Source of the DNA: CBDUQI01 sp965369325
GTDB taxonomy: Bacteria; Pseudomonadota; Gammaproteobacteria; Steroidobacterales; JBCBZW01
DNA: 50,705 nt
Assembly (NCBI GenBank): GCA_965369325.1
Contig: CBDUQI010000011.1
Span: forward strand, 1 to 50,705
Reading direction: 5' to 3'
Within the stretch, counting starts at the first letter, position 1; every line of letters begins with the position of its first letter. Below are positions 30,752-39,511 of the stretch, in pieces. Below the pieces are notes generated by a model, which was not told the DNA's origin, searched no databases, and saw only the letters and a program-made list of their open reading frames with translations. Position numbers and translations under genes: made by a program.

Positions 30752-32590
30752 TTATCTTGCCTCGCAGGTATCGACAGCCCCGCTTGGGCCGGGTGGTAAG
30801 AAAAAGATGGCCTTCAGTACACTGAGGTCGGCGAAGTTGGTGTTCAGGTCGCCGTCCATGTCAGTGAGCAGATCGCCGGCGAGGAAGAAGTTGTCTTTCA
30901 TCACCTGTAAGTCGATAAAGTCCGTGGTGCAGTTGTTGTCGAAGTCGCCGTCGCAGATGTTTCCGTATCCGTCGTTGTCAGTATCCACCTGGCTGGTGTT
31001 CTCGATCAACAGGCAGTTGTCTTGCATATCGTCGACGCCATCTTCATCTGAATCGGTGCAGATGGATGCGGTGATAGTGACGTCATCAATTTGGGCATAC
31101 CAGTCGAAATCGCCGCTGTAGCGGAAGCATGCGTACACTTCGCTCTGTCCGGCATAGGCCGACAGATCAATGTCCTGCTCGGCCCCCGGCAGTCCCAGCA
31201 GTGTACCGCTAGAGTTGGTCAGCAACAGCTCGGAGGTAAAACCGGCAATGCTCACGGCATCGGGGGCGACCGTGCCTACCAGTACTTCGAACGCATCTTC
31301 GCCAGTGTTGCGGAAAATCTGGAAGTTGTTGCGAAACTCAAGTGCCGGCGAGACCACCTCGGTCAAGTCAATGGGCGATGAGCACAAATATGCGTTGACG
31401 ACATCCGCATCATTCGCATCGGTGTCGATACATGCCGCCTCTTCGGTGCCGCCGGTAAAGTTACCAGGCAGTCCGCCGGGCCCAACGCCGCAGCTGCCTG
31501 CGCCCACGCTGTCCGTGGTAATCCAGTCAAGTACCAGCGGGCCGGTGTTAAATGCGCTCCAGCCAAGCAGCGAGAAGTCGCCATCAACTCCGCTGTTGAA
31601 GTTTTCCTCGTAACACACCGGCGGCAGCCGCGTGCATTGGCTGGGTTGCGGCGCGGTCAGACCCGTCAATACATCGTCGATGAAGAAGCTGCTGTCCAGT
31701 CCGTTGGTGGCGAAGGTCTCCGCCTCGAAGCGCAGGGTGTGTACAGCATCGTCGTTGTACGGGCCGCCCGCCGCGCCCACCAGATCGATGTCAATATTGC
31801 GATAGCCGCTCAGCCCACAGTTGGCATCGTCGCCCTGCACCAGAAATACTTCATTGCCATCGATGCTAAGACGCATGAAGTCGTTGGCGCTGTCGCAGGC
31901 GGGGGTCGCTAGTGCAAAACTCAGGGTGTCCGCAGTGGCTGGTAGTACCACAGACTGTTCTACACTTGCCTCCTCAGGAGTAAACGCGCCACCCAGCCAG
32001 GTCCACCAGAAGCCTTGGTTAGCAGTCTCAATGCTGCCACCGCACAGCAGCGGGTTACAGATGACGTTGGCGAAGGTAAGTGATGCTTGGGTCCACGCGC
32101 TGTTTAGCGTGCCGGCTTCAAAGCCGCTGTCCGCAATAGTGCCGTCATCCTCCGGGGCCACGGGCGCGGTACATTCAAATCCGGCTTCCACCTGGCAGGT
32201 GGCAGAGCAGCCGTCGCCATCAAGCACGTTGCCATCGTCGCACTGCTCGCCAGCGTCGGCCAGACTGTCACCGCAAATGGCTTGCTGGCGAAGGCCCGTC
32301 ACACGCCGTTGCGCAGCGGCGTTGCCGGGCAGACGGTCGCGTAGCACCAGTGCGCGGATCTGAGGCTTGGTGAGAGGCTGACTCAGGCGTCCGGAATGGC
32401 CGCGCACATGGCTCCCGACCTCGGCTGCGCTAGCGCTTGAGGACAGTCCCAGTGTTGATGCCAGGGCGGCAGCCAGGGCTAGCGACAGTGCGCAGGTACT
32501 CACGTAGGTGCCCGTACTACTCGTCATAAACGAAAAGCAGGCTGTCAAGCGTCGCAGCATCGGCACTGACCAAAGAAAATTTCGGTTCAT
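30752..32590 (-). CDS. Secreted DUF4215 and dockerin-like protein (paralogue 2)
   Basis: 612 residues with the same domain order as its neighbour: signal peptide (cleavage near 56), about 50 polar residues, DUF4215 (105-140, CGDSLADAGEQCDDGN), two beta domains with conserved cysteines (each pair preceding TDANxxxxVxA and FEVLVGT motifs), and a C-terminal thrombospondin type 3/dockerin-like block ending FFLPPGPSG. The two genes are a tandem duplication transcribed in the same direction, this one first. The extra segment between signal and DUF4215 (SQPLTKPQIRALVLRDRLPG) is absent in the other copy. Function is not known; adhesion or matrix assembly is a guess. Confidence 0.87.
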   Translation of the reverse strand: MNRNFLWSVPMLRRLTACFSFMTSSTGTYVSTCALSLALAAALASTLGLSSSASAAEVGSHVRGHSGRLSQPLTKPQIRALVLRDRLPGNAAAQRRVTGLRQQAICGDSLADAGEQCDDGNVLDGDGCSATCQVEAGFECTAPVAPEDDGTIADSGFEAGTLNSAWTQASLTFANVICNPLLCGGSIETANQGFWWTWLGGAFTPEEASVEQSVVLPATADTLSFALATPACDSANDFMRLSIDGNEVFLVQGDDANCGLSGYRNIDIDLVGAAGGPYNDDAVHTLRFEAETFATNGLDSSFFIDDVLTGLTAPQPSQCTRLPPVCYEENFNSGVDGDFSLLGWSAFNTGPLVLDWITTDSVGAGSCGVGPGGLPGNFTGGTEEAACIDTDANDADVVNAYLCSSPIDLTEVVSPALEFRNNFQIFRNTGEDAFEVLVGTVAPDAVSIAGFTSELLLTNSSGTLLGLPGAEQDIDLSAYAGQSEVYACFRYSGDFDWYAQIDDVTITASICTDSDEDGVDDMQDNCLLIENTSQVDTDNDGYGNICDGDFDNNCTTDFIDLQVMKDNFFLAGDLLTDMDGDLNTNFADLSVLKAIFFLPPGPSGAVDTCEAR

Positions 32591-32761
32591 CTGGGGAATC
32601 CTTCCTTGGCATCGTCGGACCAGCGTCCTCGATTGCTCATAATATTTTCATATCACCCAACTCCGTGGGCTTCAATGAGTATAGCCGAGAAAACGACTTT
32701 GGCTATAGATTACGAGGATTTTCTGCGCCTGTTTCGGACATAATGAGGTGGTGTTGCGGTA

Positions 32762-33904
32762 TTACGTCGTGCTCGACGGCTGCTGCATCCAGCGGCGAAT
32801 GGCCGTGCGCATTCGGGCGTGAACGCTTTCGATTGCGGCTGCATCGGGTTTACGCCGGTTCAGTTGCGCCTCGATGGTCTCGGCGAGCTGATGGCTAAGC
32901 TGCGCACGGCACAGCAAATCTACATCAAAGCGCTGGTGCGGTCGTTGCAGATCCTCCAGCAATGGGGCCAATCGGTTGCCGTGGTCAAGCCCGATCACGC
33001 TTACGCCGGCAGAGGCGGCCATCAGTGCGCTGCCACGATGCCCGGTGAGCATGAGCGACAGCCGGCTGCAGATGGCTTTGTACCGTGCTGGATTCAGTAC
33101 CGGCAACACCGCGAAGTCTGAGGAGGTCATACGCTCTGCCAGGGTGTTGCACAATCGCTCACCAGCCGCATCCAGTGGCATGAACAATGGGAACGTTGCG
33201 TGGTTGTCGGCTAGTGCGTCCAGGGTTCGGGTCATAGCCAGCAGATAGCGTTCCGGCGGCAGCTTAAGCTCTTCTTTCAACCGATGTGCACGCGGCACTA
33301 CTCCCATTAGGGGAATAGTGCTCACCGGCGCGCTGTGGCGGGCCAGGATGCGCACGGTCTCGCGCCCGCCCGCAGCAGCCAGAGCGAATGCGGGCTCGAC
33401 CAGCACGGGTAGTTTGGTCACTCCCAGTGCATGGGCGGCCTGAGCGTCGCTGCGGTCGGCAAACGAGGCGTATTGCATGCTTTGCATGACATGTTGCAGT
33501 AATGGGTGCAGCCATCCGTAGCGTAGCGCTGGCAATCGAAGACCGGCCCCGAAACAGCGTTTTTCGCCACCGCCGCTGTTGCCACGAAAGCCGCGCAGCG
33601 CGCGCGCGCGGGTGACTGCGCCGGATGTGCTCACTGGCAGCGGCCGCCCGAGCACAATCAGTCGGTCGGCTCGGTGTAGGGCATCACGCATCTGGATGTC
33701 GTTGTCGGTCACGACGGTGTGCGGGCCGTGCCCGCTACCGGGTACATCAAAGTTTGCGGTAACCCGGGTATCGGGAAACTCCTCGCCCAGAAACTGGCAG
33801 ATCGCTGCCAGTGAGGCGGTATCGATAAAGCACTCATCGCCCGGGTCCGGGCCTGGCTCTTGCGGTGTAGCGCCTGCGTTGGTGTTGAGTATCAGCAGCT
33901 CCAA
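32762..33904 (-). CDS. Polysaccharide pyruvyl transferase family protein
   Basis: 380 residues with the PS_pyruv_trans pattern: LLILNTNAGATPQEPGPDPGDE at the start, DADRLIVLGR-like first half, and a second half with LSLMLTGHRGSALMAASAGVSVIGLDHG, where family members bind phosphoenolpyruvate. Members add pyruvyl ketals to cell-surface sugars. The usual polysaccharide gene cluster is absent. It starts four bases after the creatininase-like gene and is surely cotranscribed with it. The true substrate is unknown. Confidence 0.75.
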   Translation of the reverse strand: MELLILNTNAGATPQEPGPDPGDECFIDTASLAAICQFLGEEFPDTRVTANFDVPGSGHGPHTVVTDNDIQMRDALHRADRLIVLGRPLPVSTSGAVTRARALRGFRGNSGGGEKRCFGAGLRLPALRYGWLHPLLQHVMQSMQYASFADRSDAQAAHALGVTKLPVLVEPAFALAAAGGRETVRILARHSAPVSTIPLMGVVPRAHRLKEELKLPPERYLLAMTRTLDALADNHATFPLFMPLDAAGERLCNTLAERMTSSDFAVLPVLNPARYKAICSRLSLMLTGHRGSALMAASAGVSVIGLDHGNRLAPLLEDLQRPHQRFDVDLLCRAQLSHQLAETIEAQLNRRKPDAAAIESVHARMRTAIRRWMQQPSSTT

Positions 33905-33908
33905 AAGA

Positions 33909-34853
33909 CTACTTCACCTGCGCTGGGGCTGCTGTGCCTGATGGCATAAGTGCTGCGCTGCTGTCTTCGGATGGCACCCGTGGCTCGGTTGAAAACCCGC
34001 GCAACGCGCGTAGCCACTCCCGGCGCATGATCTTCAACGCGCGTTCACCCTTATCGGCGCTCGCCAGCGTGGCGTCGCCGTAGATCCCGGTTTGCGAGAA
34101 GTAGGAATCCTGCGGGTTGCGTGAAAACGCGCCGGGTCGGTAACCCGGATAGTCTTTAGGCGCTCGCTCAGTATAGTCGGTGCTGGCCTTGCTCATGTCG
34201 ACCCGCTCGGGCTGCAAAAAGAGATTAATCGAGGTCTCAATCTCATCAGCGTGGCCCCCGCGCTGTTGCTCAGTAAACTCTGCCACCTCGTCGGTCTCAA
34301 TGTCGTCCCAGGAGACGAGCAGTGTGGGCACTGAGGTTTGCGCTCGAATTTCTCTTGCCACGATGGCCAGCGGCAAGCCGGTGGCACGGGTGACACCCAT
34401 GTTCAGAAAGACGATGCGTTGGGCGCCCTGGCGTACCAGTGACATGGCAATCTCAAACACATAGGCGCGGAACACGTCCGGGTCGGCGACCTCGGTGCCC
34501 GGAAAATCGCGGAATGCAGGGAACCAGCCGTGCAGTATGGGCGGGGCGATGAGCACCGGCAGCGCTGCAACAGCCTCATCACTTAGGTACTCCATTATCA
34601 CCCGATCAGCATTCATGGGCAGATGTGGTCCGTGCTCCTTCGCGCCCGCCGCGAAGGGCAGTACCACCACGGGCGCACGCTCAAACCACTGCGCTGCCTG
34701 CGGCCAGCTAAGGTGCGCGAGGTATGCCCCGCGAGTGCCCGCCGGCTCGGCGCTTGCAATACTCGCGTTGCTAAGCAATGCGCTGCACAACGCGATGGCC
34801 AGCCAGAGCCGGCCACGGCGCGCTATCATTAGGCCACGTTCATGCAATTTCAT
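33909..34853 (-). CDS. Creatininase-family amidohydrolase with signal peptide
   Basis: 314 residues. A signal peptide (LWLAIALCSALLSNASIASA, cleavage near 35) makes it periplasmic. The metal-binding motifs of the creatininase family are visible: PFAAGAKEHGPHLPMNADR (Glu 73, His 74, His 77, Asp 83), FLNMGVTRATG and GGHADEIETS. Family members hydrolyse cyclic or linear amides (creatinine, N-formyl compounds, mycofactocin precursors); export is not typical. The substrate cannot be told. It forms a two-gene unit with the pyruvyltransferase-like gene and is divergent from the S9 peptidase gene. Confidence 0.87.
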   Translation of the reverse strand: MKLHERGLMIARRGRLWLAIALCSALLSNASIASAEPAGTRGAYLAHLSWPQAAQWFERAPVVVLPFAAGAKEHGPHLPMNADRVIMEYLSDEAVAALPVLIAPPILHGWFPAFRDFPGTEVADPDVFRAYVFEIAMSLVRQGAQRIVFLNMGVTRATGLPLAIVAREIRAQTSVPTLLVSWDDIETDEVAEFTEQQRGGHADEIETSINLFLQPERVDMSKASTDYTERAPKDYPGYRPGAFSRNPQDSYFSQTGIYGDATLASADKGERALKIMRREWLRALRGFSTEPRVPSEDSSAALMPSGTAAPAQVK

Positions 34854-34989
34854 GTTTCCAACCTCCGGGTCCCATTGATTATACGCGGAGGCGGCTGTGC
34901 CGACGCGTGCGCTGGCCCGCGATACTCATGCACCTCCAGTGGCACAGCCCGTTGGTGTAGTCTAACGGGGCCTATGGAATGTTTGATCG

Positions 34990-37032
34990 GTGAGGGTTAA
35001 GTATGAGAGCAGGTCTTTGAACCGGGCAAGGCGATCGACTTGCCATCTGTGCGCAGCAGCCTGTGTGGCTGCGGGCGTAGGAGTAGCAAGCGCATCGGTC
35101 TGGGCGGCAGATGAGGTGGTGCAGCGCCGGGAGGTAGGCCAGCTGGTGCTGGAGAATGTTCCGCCTATACCGCCGCACATTACCCAGGATCTGGCCCAGT
35201 ACCAAAGTACCCGCTCGGCGTCATTGCGTGGATGGGTGGCGGACAGCTCGGGCATTGTTATTTCGACCCGATTTGGCGAAACCTCACAACTGCATCGCGT
35301 GCGCTCTGCAGGGGGCGCCCGTCACCAGCTGACTTTTTTCGATGAACCTGTGGGCAGTGTTGCGGTGTCGCCGGTGCAGGCGGAGTTGTTCTACACCCGT
35401 GACGCGGGCGGCAGCGAATTTTATCAGATATTCCATCTGGACCTGGGGAGCGGTAAGTCAACGGCGGTCAGCGACAGCCAGGCCCGCAGTGGCGGCATGT
35501 TGTGGTCCAACAATGGCGAGCGGTTTATGTACTTCAGTACGGCGCGCAACGGCACCGACTGGGATCTATACCTGGGCGATCGCGCCCGCCCGGCACAGTC
35601 GCGACCCGTACTGGAGGCCGGCGGCACTTGGTTCGCGATGGATTTTTCACCCAACGACAAGGCCGTGATCGTCGAGCGCTACGTGTCGAGCGATGAGTCG
35701 CATCTGCACGTGCTTGACGTGGCCAGCGGCAAGCTGGCGCCGCTGTCGGATCCGGAGGCTCGGATAAGCCACGGCTATGCGATGTGGGCGGCAGATGGCG
35801 AGCATGTGTTTTTGACCTCGGACGCCGCCGGGGATTTCAGCGAGTTACAAATACTTGAACTTCGCACTGGCGTCTCGCGCAGCCTCACGGCGGACATCCC
35901 CTGGGATGTTTCCTCGTTTGCGCTTTCGCCTGATCGCCGGCAACTGGCGTTTTCCATCAACGAGGCAGGTTGGGCACAGCTATATCTGCTGGATACCCAA
36001 ACGCTGCAGCGCCAGCGCGTGCCGGATTTGCCGGCCGGGCAGATTTACAGCCTGCAGTTCAGCCCGGACAGTCAGCGTCTGGGGTTGGTGCTGAACACAC
36101 CACGCACCCCGGGTGACGTATTCGTGCTGGATGTTGCTCGGCTTGCGGGCACCGCCGGTGGCTCGCCGGGCAACGCCGCTGAGCCGCCCCTGCAGCGCTG
36201 GACCTACAGCGAGGTGGGCGGGCTGGATACCGAGCAGTTTGTCGTACCGGAACTGATCGAGTACGACACATTTGACAAGGTGGATGGCCGACCGCGGAAG
36301 ATCCCCGCCTTTTATTATCGGCCGCGCGGCGAAGGCCCGTTTGCTGTCACTGTGCGTATTCACGGCGGGCCGGCCAGCCAGTACCGACCGTCGTTCTCCT
36401 CCACCATCCAGTATTACGTTAATCAGCTGGGGGTGGCGGTTATTTTGCCGAATGTGCGCGGCTCCACCGGCCGCGGCCGCGAGTATGCGCAGCTTGACGA
36501 TACGTATAAGCGCGAAGATTCTGTCCGCGATATTGGGACGCTGCTCGACTGGATTGCGTTGCAACCTGAGCTGGACGCCTCCCGAGTATCGGTGCGCGGC
36601 GGCTCGTACGGGGGCTACATGGTGCTGGCATCAATGATCCGCTATCCGCAGCGCCTAGCCTGCGGTGTGGACGTGGTGGGCATTAGCAACTTTGTGACAT
36701 TTCTTGAGAACACGCAGGCCTATCGTCGGGATTTGCGGCGTCCGGAGTATGGCGATGAGCGTGATCCTAAGATGCGAGCCTTCCTGCAGTCGATTTCCCC
36801 CGCCAACCAGGCACAGCGCATTACCCGGCCTATGTTTATTGCGCAGGGCCTGAATGATCCACGCGTGCCGGCCGGGGAATCGGAGCAAATGGTCGCCGCC
36901 ATGCGCGCGAATGGCCAGAACGTATGGTACATGCTGGCCAAAGACGAGGGCCACGGCTTCGCCAAAAAGTCCAATCGCGACTTTTTTACCGCTGCGGAAG
37001 TGATGTTCACCCAGGATTGCCTGTTGCGCTGA
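34990..37032 (+). CDS. S9-family (prolyl oligopeptidase) serine peptidase, secreted
   Basis: 680 residues. Signal peptide ends near AASVWAA (residue 40). Residues 80-400 contain propeller blades (for example DGEHVFLTSDAAGDFSELQI). The alpha/beta hydrolase domain holds the nucleophile elbow GGSYGGYM (Ser near 538), the Asp in QGLNDPRVP (near 622) and the His in DEGHGF (near 655), all intact. It should cleave peptides outside the cytoplasm. The GTG start has no good ribosome site; TTG 35017, preceded by AGCAGG, would leave a compact signal peptide and is a good alternative. Confidence 0.92.
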   Translation: MRVKYESRSLNRARRSTCHLCAAACVAAGVGVASASVWAADEVVQRREVGQLVLENVPPIPPHITQDLAQYQSTRSASLRGWVADSSGIVISTRFGETSQLHRVRSAGGARHQLTFFDEPVGSVAVSPVQAELFYTRDAGGSEFYQIFHLDLGSGKSTAVSDSQARSGGMLWSNNGERFMYFSTARNGTDWDLYLGDRARPAQSRPVLEAGGTWFAMDFSPNDKAVIVERYVSSDESHLHVLDVASGKLAPLSDPEARISHGYAMWAADGEHVFLTSDAAGDFSELQILELRTGVSRSLTADIPWDVSSFALSPDRRQLAFSINEAGWAQLYLLDTQTLQRQRVPDLPAGQIYSLQFSPDSQRLGLVLNTPRTPGDVFVLDVARLAGTAGGSPGNAAEPPLQRWTYSEVGGLDTEQFVVPELIEYDTFDKVDGRPRKIPAFYYRPRGEGPFAVTVRIHGGPASQYRPSFSSTIQYYVNQLGVAVILPNVRGSTGRGREYAQLDDTYKREDSVRDIGTLLDWIALQPELDASRVSVRGGSYGGYMVLASMIRYPQRLACGVDVVGISNFVTFLENTQAYRRDLRRPEYGDERDPKMRAFLQSISPANQAQRITRPMFIAQGLNDPRVPAGESEQMVAAMRANGQNVWYMLAKDEGHGFAKKSNRDFFTAAEVMFTQDCLLR

Positions 37033-37060
37033 GTCCAGCGCTTCGGCAGACTCGCCGGCC

Positions 37061-38212
37061 ATGGCAAACGCATCAATGACAGCACTGGCACGAGAGCCGT
37101 GGGAGCTTGATCAGGCCCGCGAGTTCGCCCGCGACTGCCAAATCGACCCGCGTGTAAGTGCGCTGGTGCCGGGCTTCGATGCGCCGTTCTTTCAGGCTGG
37201 ACTGGCTGGCTATTCCGATGGCGCGATGCGCCTGATCGCCCGTCAGCATGGGTGCCCTTACTGTGTGACCGAGGCGTTACTGGACCGCACCTTGCTTAGC
37301 GGCGGCAAGGGCCGCCGCCAGGAAGACCCGGATCTTCTGAAAGAAGAGTGCGGGCTGGGCGACCCCGAGGAGAACCGGCTGGCTGGCCTGGACGATCATC
37401 CCATCGCTGGACAGATCATGGGCACTGATCCGGATGAGATGGCGCGCGCCGCCGCGCTGATGGTGCAGATGGGTTACGACATGGTGGATGTTAACCTGGC
37501 CTGCCCGGTGAAGAAGATACGCAAGCGCAGGCGTGGTGGTCATTTTCTGGCAGCCCCGGATGCGGCCATAGATATCTTGCGTGCGGTACGCGAAGCGGTG
37601 CCCGCACACGTCGCGTGCAGTGTAAAGTTGCGCCGCGGGTTCGACGACACGCCTCAGATGAGCCAGGCGTTTTACCAGATATTTGAGTTTGCCTACGCGC
37701 ATGAGTATGCGTGGGCTACCGTTCATGCGCGCACGGTGGAACAAAAATATCACGGGCCTTCTCGCTGGCCGTTTCTTGAGCAATTGGTGCGCGAGTACCC
37801 GGACCGGCTGATCTTCGGTAGCGGTGATGTGTGGCGCGCCGAGGATATATTTCTGATGCTGGCGCGTACCGGTGTGCACGCCGCTTCTGTCGCGCGAGGG
37901 TGCATCGGCAACCCGTGGCTGTTTCGTCAGGCGCGTGCACTGATGGCCGGGCAAGCTGCTATGGCCCCGACCGTGGCCGAGCAACGCCAAGTGTTAAGCG
38001 AGCATTATCGTTTAGCCAAAGTGATTCACGGTGAGCGTAAAGTGGGGCGCTCGATGCGCAAGTTCGGCATTCGTTTTTCGGCCCATCATCCGGATGGCGA
38101 TACGGTGCGCAAAGCCTTTATCCGCTGCTCCAATACGCAGGACTGGCACCAAGTGCTGGAGCAGCACTATCGGGCGTGCGCAGATCCGCCGCTGGCTGGG
38201 CTGGCCGGCTGA
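37061..38212 (+). CDS. tRNA-dihydrouridine synthase family protein
   Basis: 383 residues, FMN-dependent TIM barrel of the Dus family, reducing uridine in the tRNA D-loop. The substrate loop is VNLACPVKKIRKRRRGGHF where most Dus proteins have INxGCPxKKVxxxxxGSxLL. The catalytic Cys is present. Later motifs SVKLRRGFDD, VHARTVEQKYHG, FGSGDV and VARGCIGNPWLFRQ fit the family. An N-terminal stretch of about 45 residues and a long C-terminal helical part are extra. This looks like the less-studied Dus-like branch with the LACP loop rather than DusA, B or C. Its 3' end overlaps the convergent DUF2914 gene by 46 bases. Confidence 0.88.
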   Translation: MANASMTALAREPWELDQAREFARDCQIDPRVSALVPGFDAPFFQAGLAGYSDGAMRLIARQHGCPYCVTEALLDRTLLSGGKGRRQEDPDLLKEECGLGDPEENRLAGLDDHPIAGQIMGTDPDEMARAAALMVQMGYDMVDVNLACPVKKIRKRRRGGHFLAAPDAAIDILRAVREAVPAHVACSVKLRRGFDDTPQMSQAFYQIFEFAYAHEYAWATVHARTVEQKYHGPSRWPFLEQLVREYPDRLIFGSGDVWRAEDIFLMLARTGVHAASVARGCIGNPWLFRQARALMAGQAAMAPTVAEQRQVLSEHYRLAKVIHGERKVGRSMRKFGIRFSAHHPDGDTVRKAFIRCSNTQDWHQVLEQHYRACADPPLAGLAG

Positions 38213-39207
38213 AGTGCACTGCCGGCGTTGGCATAGCCGACTGTAAAGCTGTGTTTTTCGATCGTGTTCGCAGCGGCGTCCAGTAATTCCACCTGCCAGT
38301 GGCCGATACCCTGAGAGTCGATTCGGGTGCTGGAGTACAGCGGCATCCGCCAGCGCTCATCGCAAATCAGCTGATAACTGGCCACCAGCTCATTGTTATG
38401 GGTCCAGCGATGAGTCAGCGTTTGCCCAGGCATGCCACGCACTTCGGTAAAATAAAATATCTCCCGCTCCCCGGTCGCCTCGACCAGCACTTGCTCACGC
38501 AGTTCATCAACCGGCTTGTCGTCTCTTACGCCGGAGGTCAGCAGTTCGCGTGCGACGGTCCCGGCCAGCGCTTGCTCCAGCTTGCGCATGGACTCAGGCA
38601 CTTGCGGCTCCGCCGCAGGAGGGGGCACGGGTGCAAGCTCGGCAGGTGCTGGCGTTGTGGCAGTTGAGTCGGTGGCACTGGCCAGCGTGTCGATGCGCGC
38701 TGGCGCTGGCGTGGGTACGGTTTGTGCAGGCACCGACTGCAGACGTGCCGTGTTCGCGGGTGTCGATGGCTCGGGCGCCAGGCGCGTATAAGCGAATACG
38801 CCAGACAGGGTGAGCAGCGTCCCAGCGGCGAGTCCGCTGAACAGATTGGTGTCTAGCAGAGGCTTTCGTTTGGTACGGGCACCGGTCGCGTTTTCAGTTA
38901 TTGATTGGGCCTGTGGTGCACGTGCGCCGCCTTCACCCTTGCGAGTCAGCGCGTCCTTTAATAGCTGCTCTTCCACCTTTTGCAGTTTACGTGCGTCGTA
39001 CAGTACTTCGCGCGCCTCGGCCAGTGACATGTCGGGGTAGATGCCGAGGGTACGACGGCGTTTGTACCCGTCTACCTCGTAGACGAAGACCCAAGTCTTG
39101 ACGCCGTTGGGGAAGGTACAAACAAAGAAGTCATCGCCAAGACGGGTGTCGTAGCGGTCGTCTTTGGCCTTCAACTCGTCAATGTATTGTTCAGCGAATT
39201 CCTGCAC
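38167..39207 (-). CDS. Integrase-type arm DNA-binding domain fused to membrane DUF2914
   Basis: 346 residues. Residues 20-85 resemble the arm-binding domain (DUF4102) of tyrosine integrases: FFVCTFPNGVKTWVFVYEVDG, KRRRTLGIYPDMSLAEARE. There is no integrase catalytic domain. One transmembrane helix at 123-141 is followed by a Pro/Ala-rich linker (145-205) and a C-terminal DUF2914 domain (about 255-335; FTEVRGMPGQTLTHRW, GHWQVELLD) that should be periplasmic. The order suggests a membrane protein with a DNA- or protein-binding cytoplasmic head. Function unknown. Its 3' end lies inside the Dus-family gene. Confidence 0.82.
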   Translation of the reverse strand: MQEFAEQYIDELKAKDDRYDTRLGDDFFVCTFPNGVKTWVFVYEVDGYKRRRTLGIYPDMSLAEAREVLYDARKLQKVEEQLLKDALTRKGEGGARAPQAQSITENATGARTKRKPLLDTNLFSGLAAGTLLTLSGVFAYTRLAPEPSTPANTARLQSVPAQTVPTPAPARIDTLASATDSTATTPAPAELAPVPPPAAEPQVPESMRKLEQALAGTVARELLTSGVRDDKPVDELREQVLVEATGEREIFYFTEVRGMPGQTLTHRWTHNNELVASYQLICDERWRMPLYSSTRIDSQGIGHWQVELLDAAANTIEKHSFTVGYANAGSALQPASPASGGSAHAR

Positions 39208-39511
39208 GTAGTTCCATTGTGTTGCGGCTAGCGTTCCCTTGCCGGCCCGCGATAGCGCAGCCTAGCGTGACACCCTATTGTAGTCGATCGCCACGAACTG
39301 GTCGCAATTGCGGTGCAAACCGCCCGGTATGCTGTGCAGCGCGACGGCGGAATGTGATGTGGCGCCGATATTCTCGCCTTGCCTCAAGTGAAAATACAGG
39401 CTCGCCCGCGCTCCGCATGCCGGAGGTATAAACGGCCGTGAAGTGGCGAAGGCCACGGATATACGTGCGATCCGGGCGATCCGCTATTGCACCTTGGACC
39501 GAGTCATAACC
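39208..39511. other. 304-bp gap between divergent genes
   Basis: No credible gene. It should hold the promoters of the DUF2914 gene (left) and of the small ExeA-like gene (right). The only clear structure is a short hairpin, GTGGC-GAAG-GCCAC, near 39443-39456. An in-frame GTG at 39443 would extend the right-hand gene but has no ribosome site at the right distance. Confidence 0.5.

Noticed and set aside
32665..32898. 77-codon plus-strand frame upstream of the pyruvyltransferase gene end
   Set aside because: It runs antisense into that gene, has no family pattern and lacks a ribosome site.
39208..39511. Possible attachment site or integrated element because of the integrase-type domain next door
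   Set aside because: No tRNA, direct repeats, recombinase catalytic domain or phage genes nearby.
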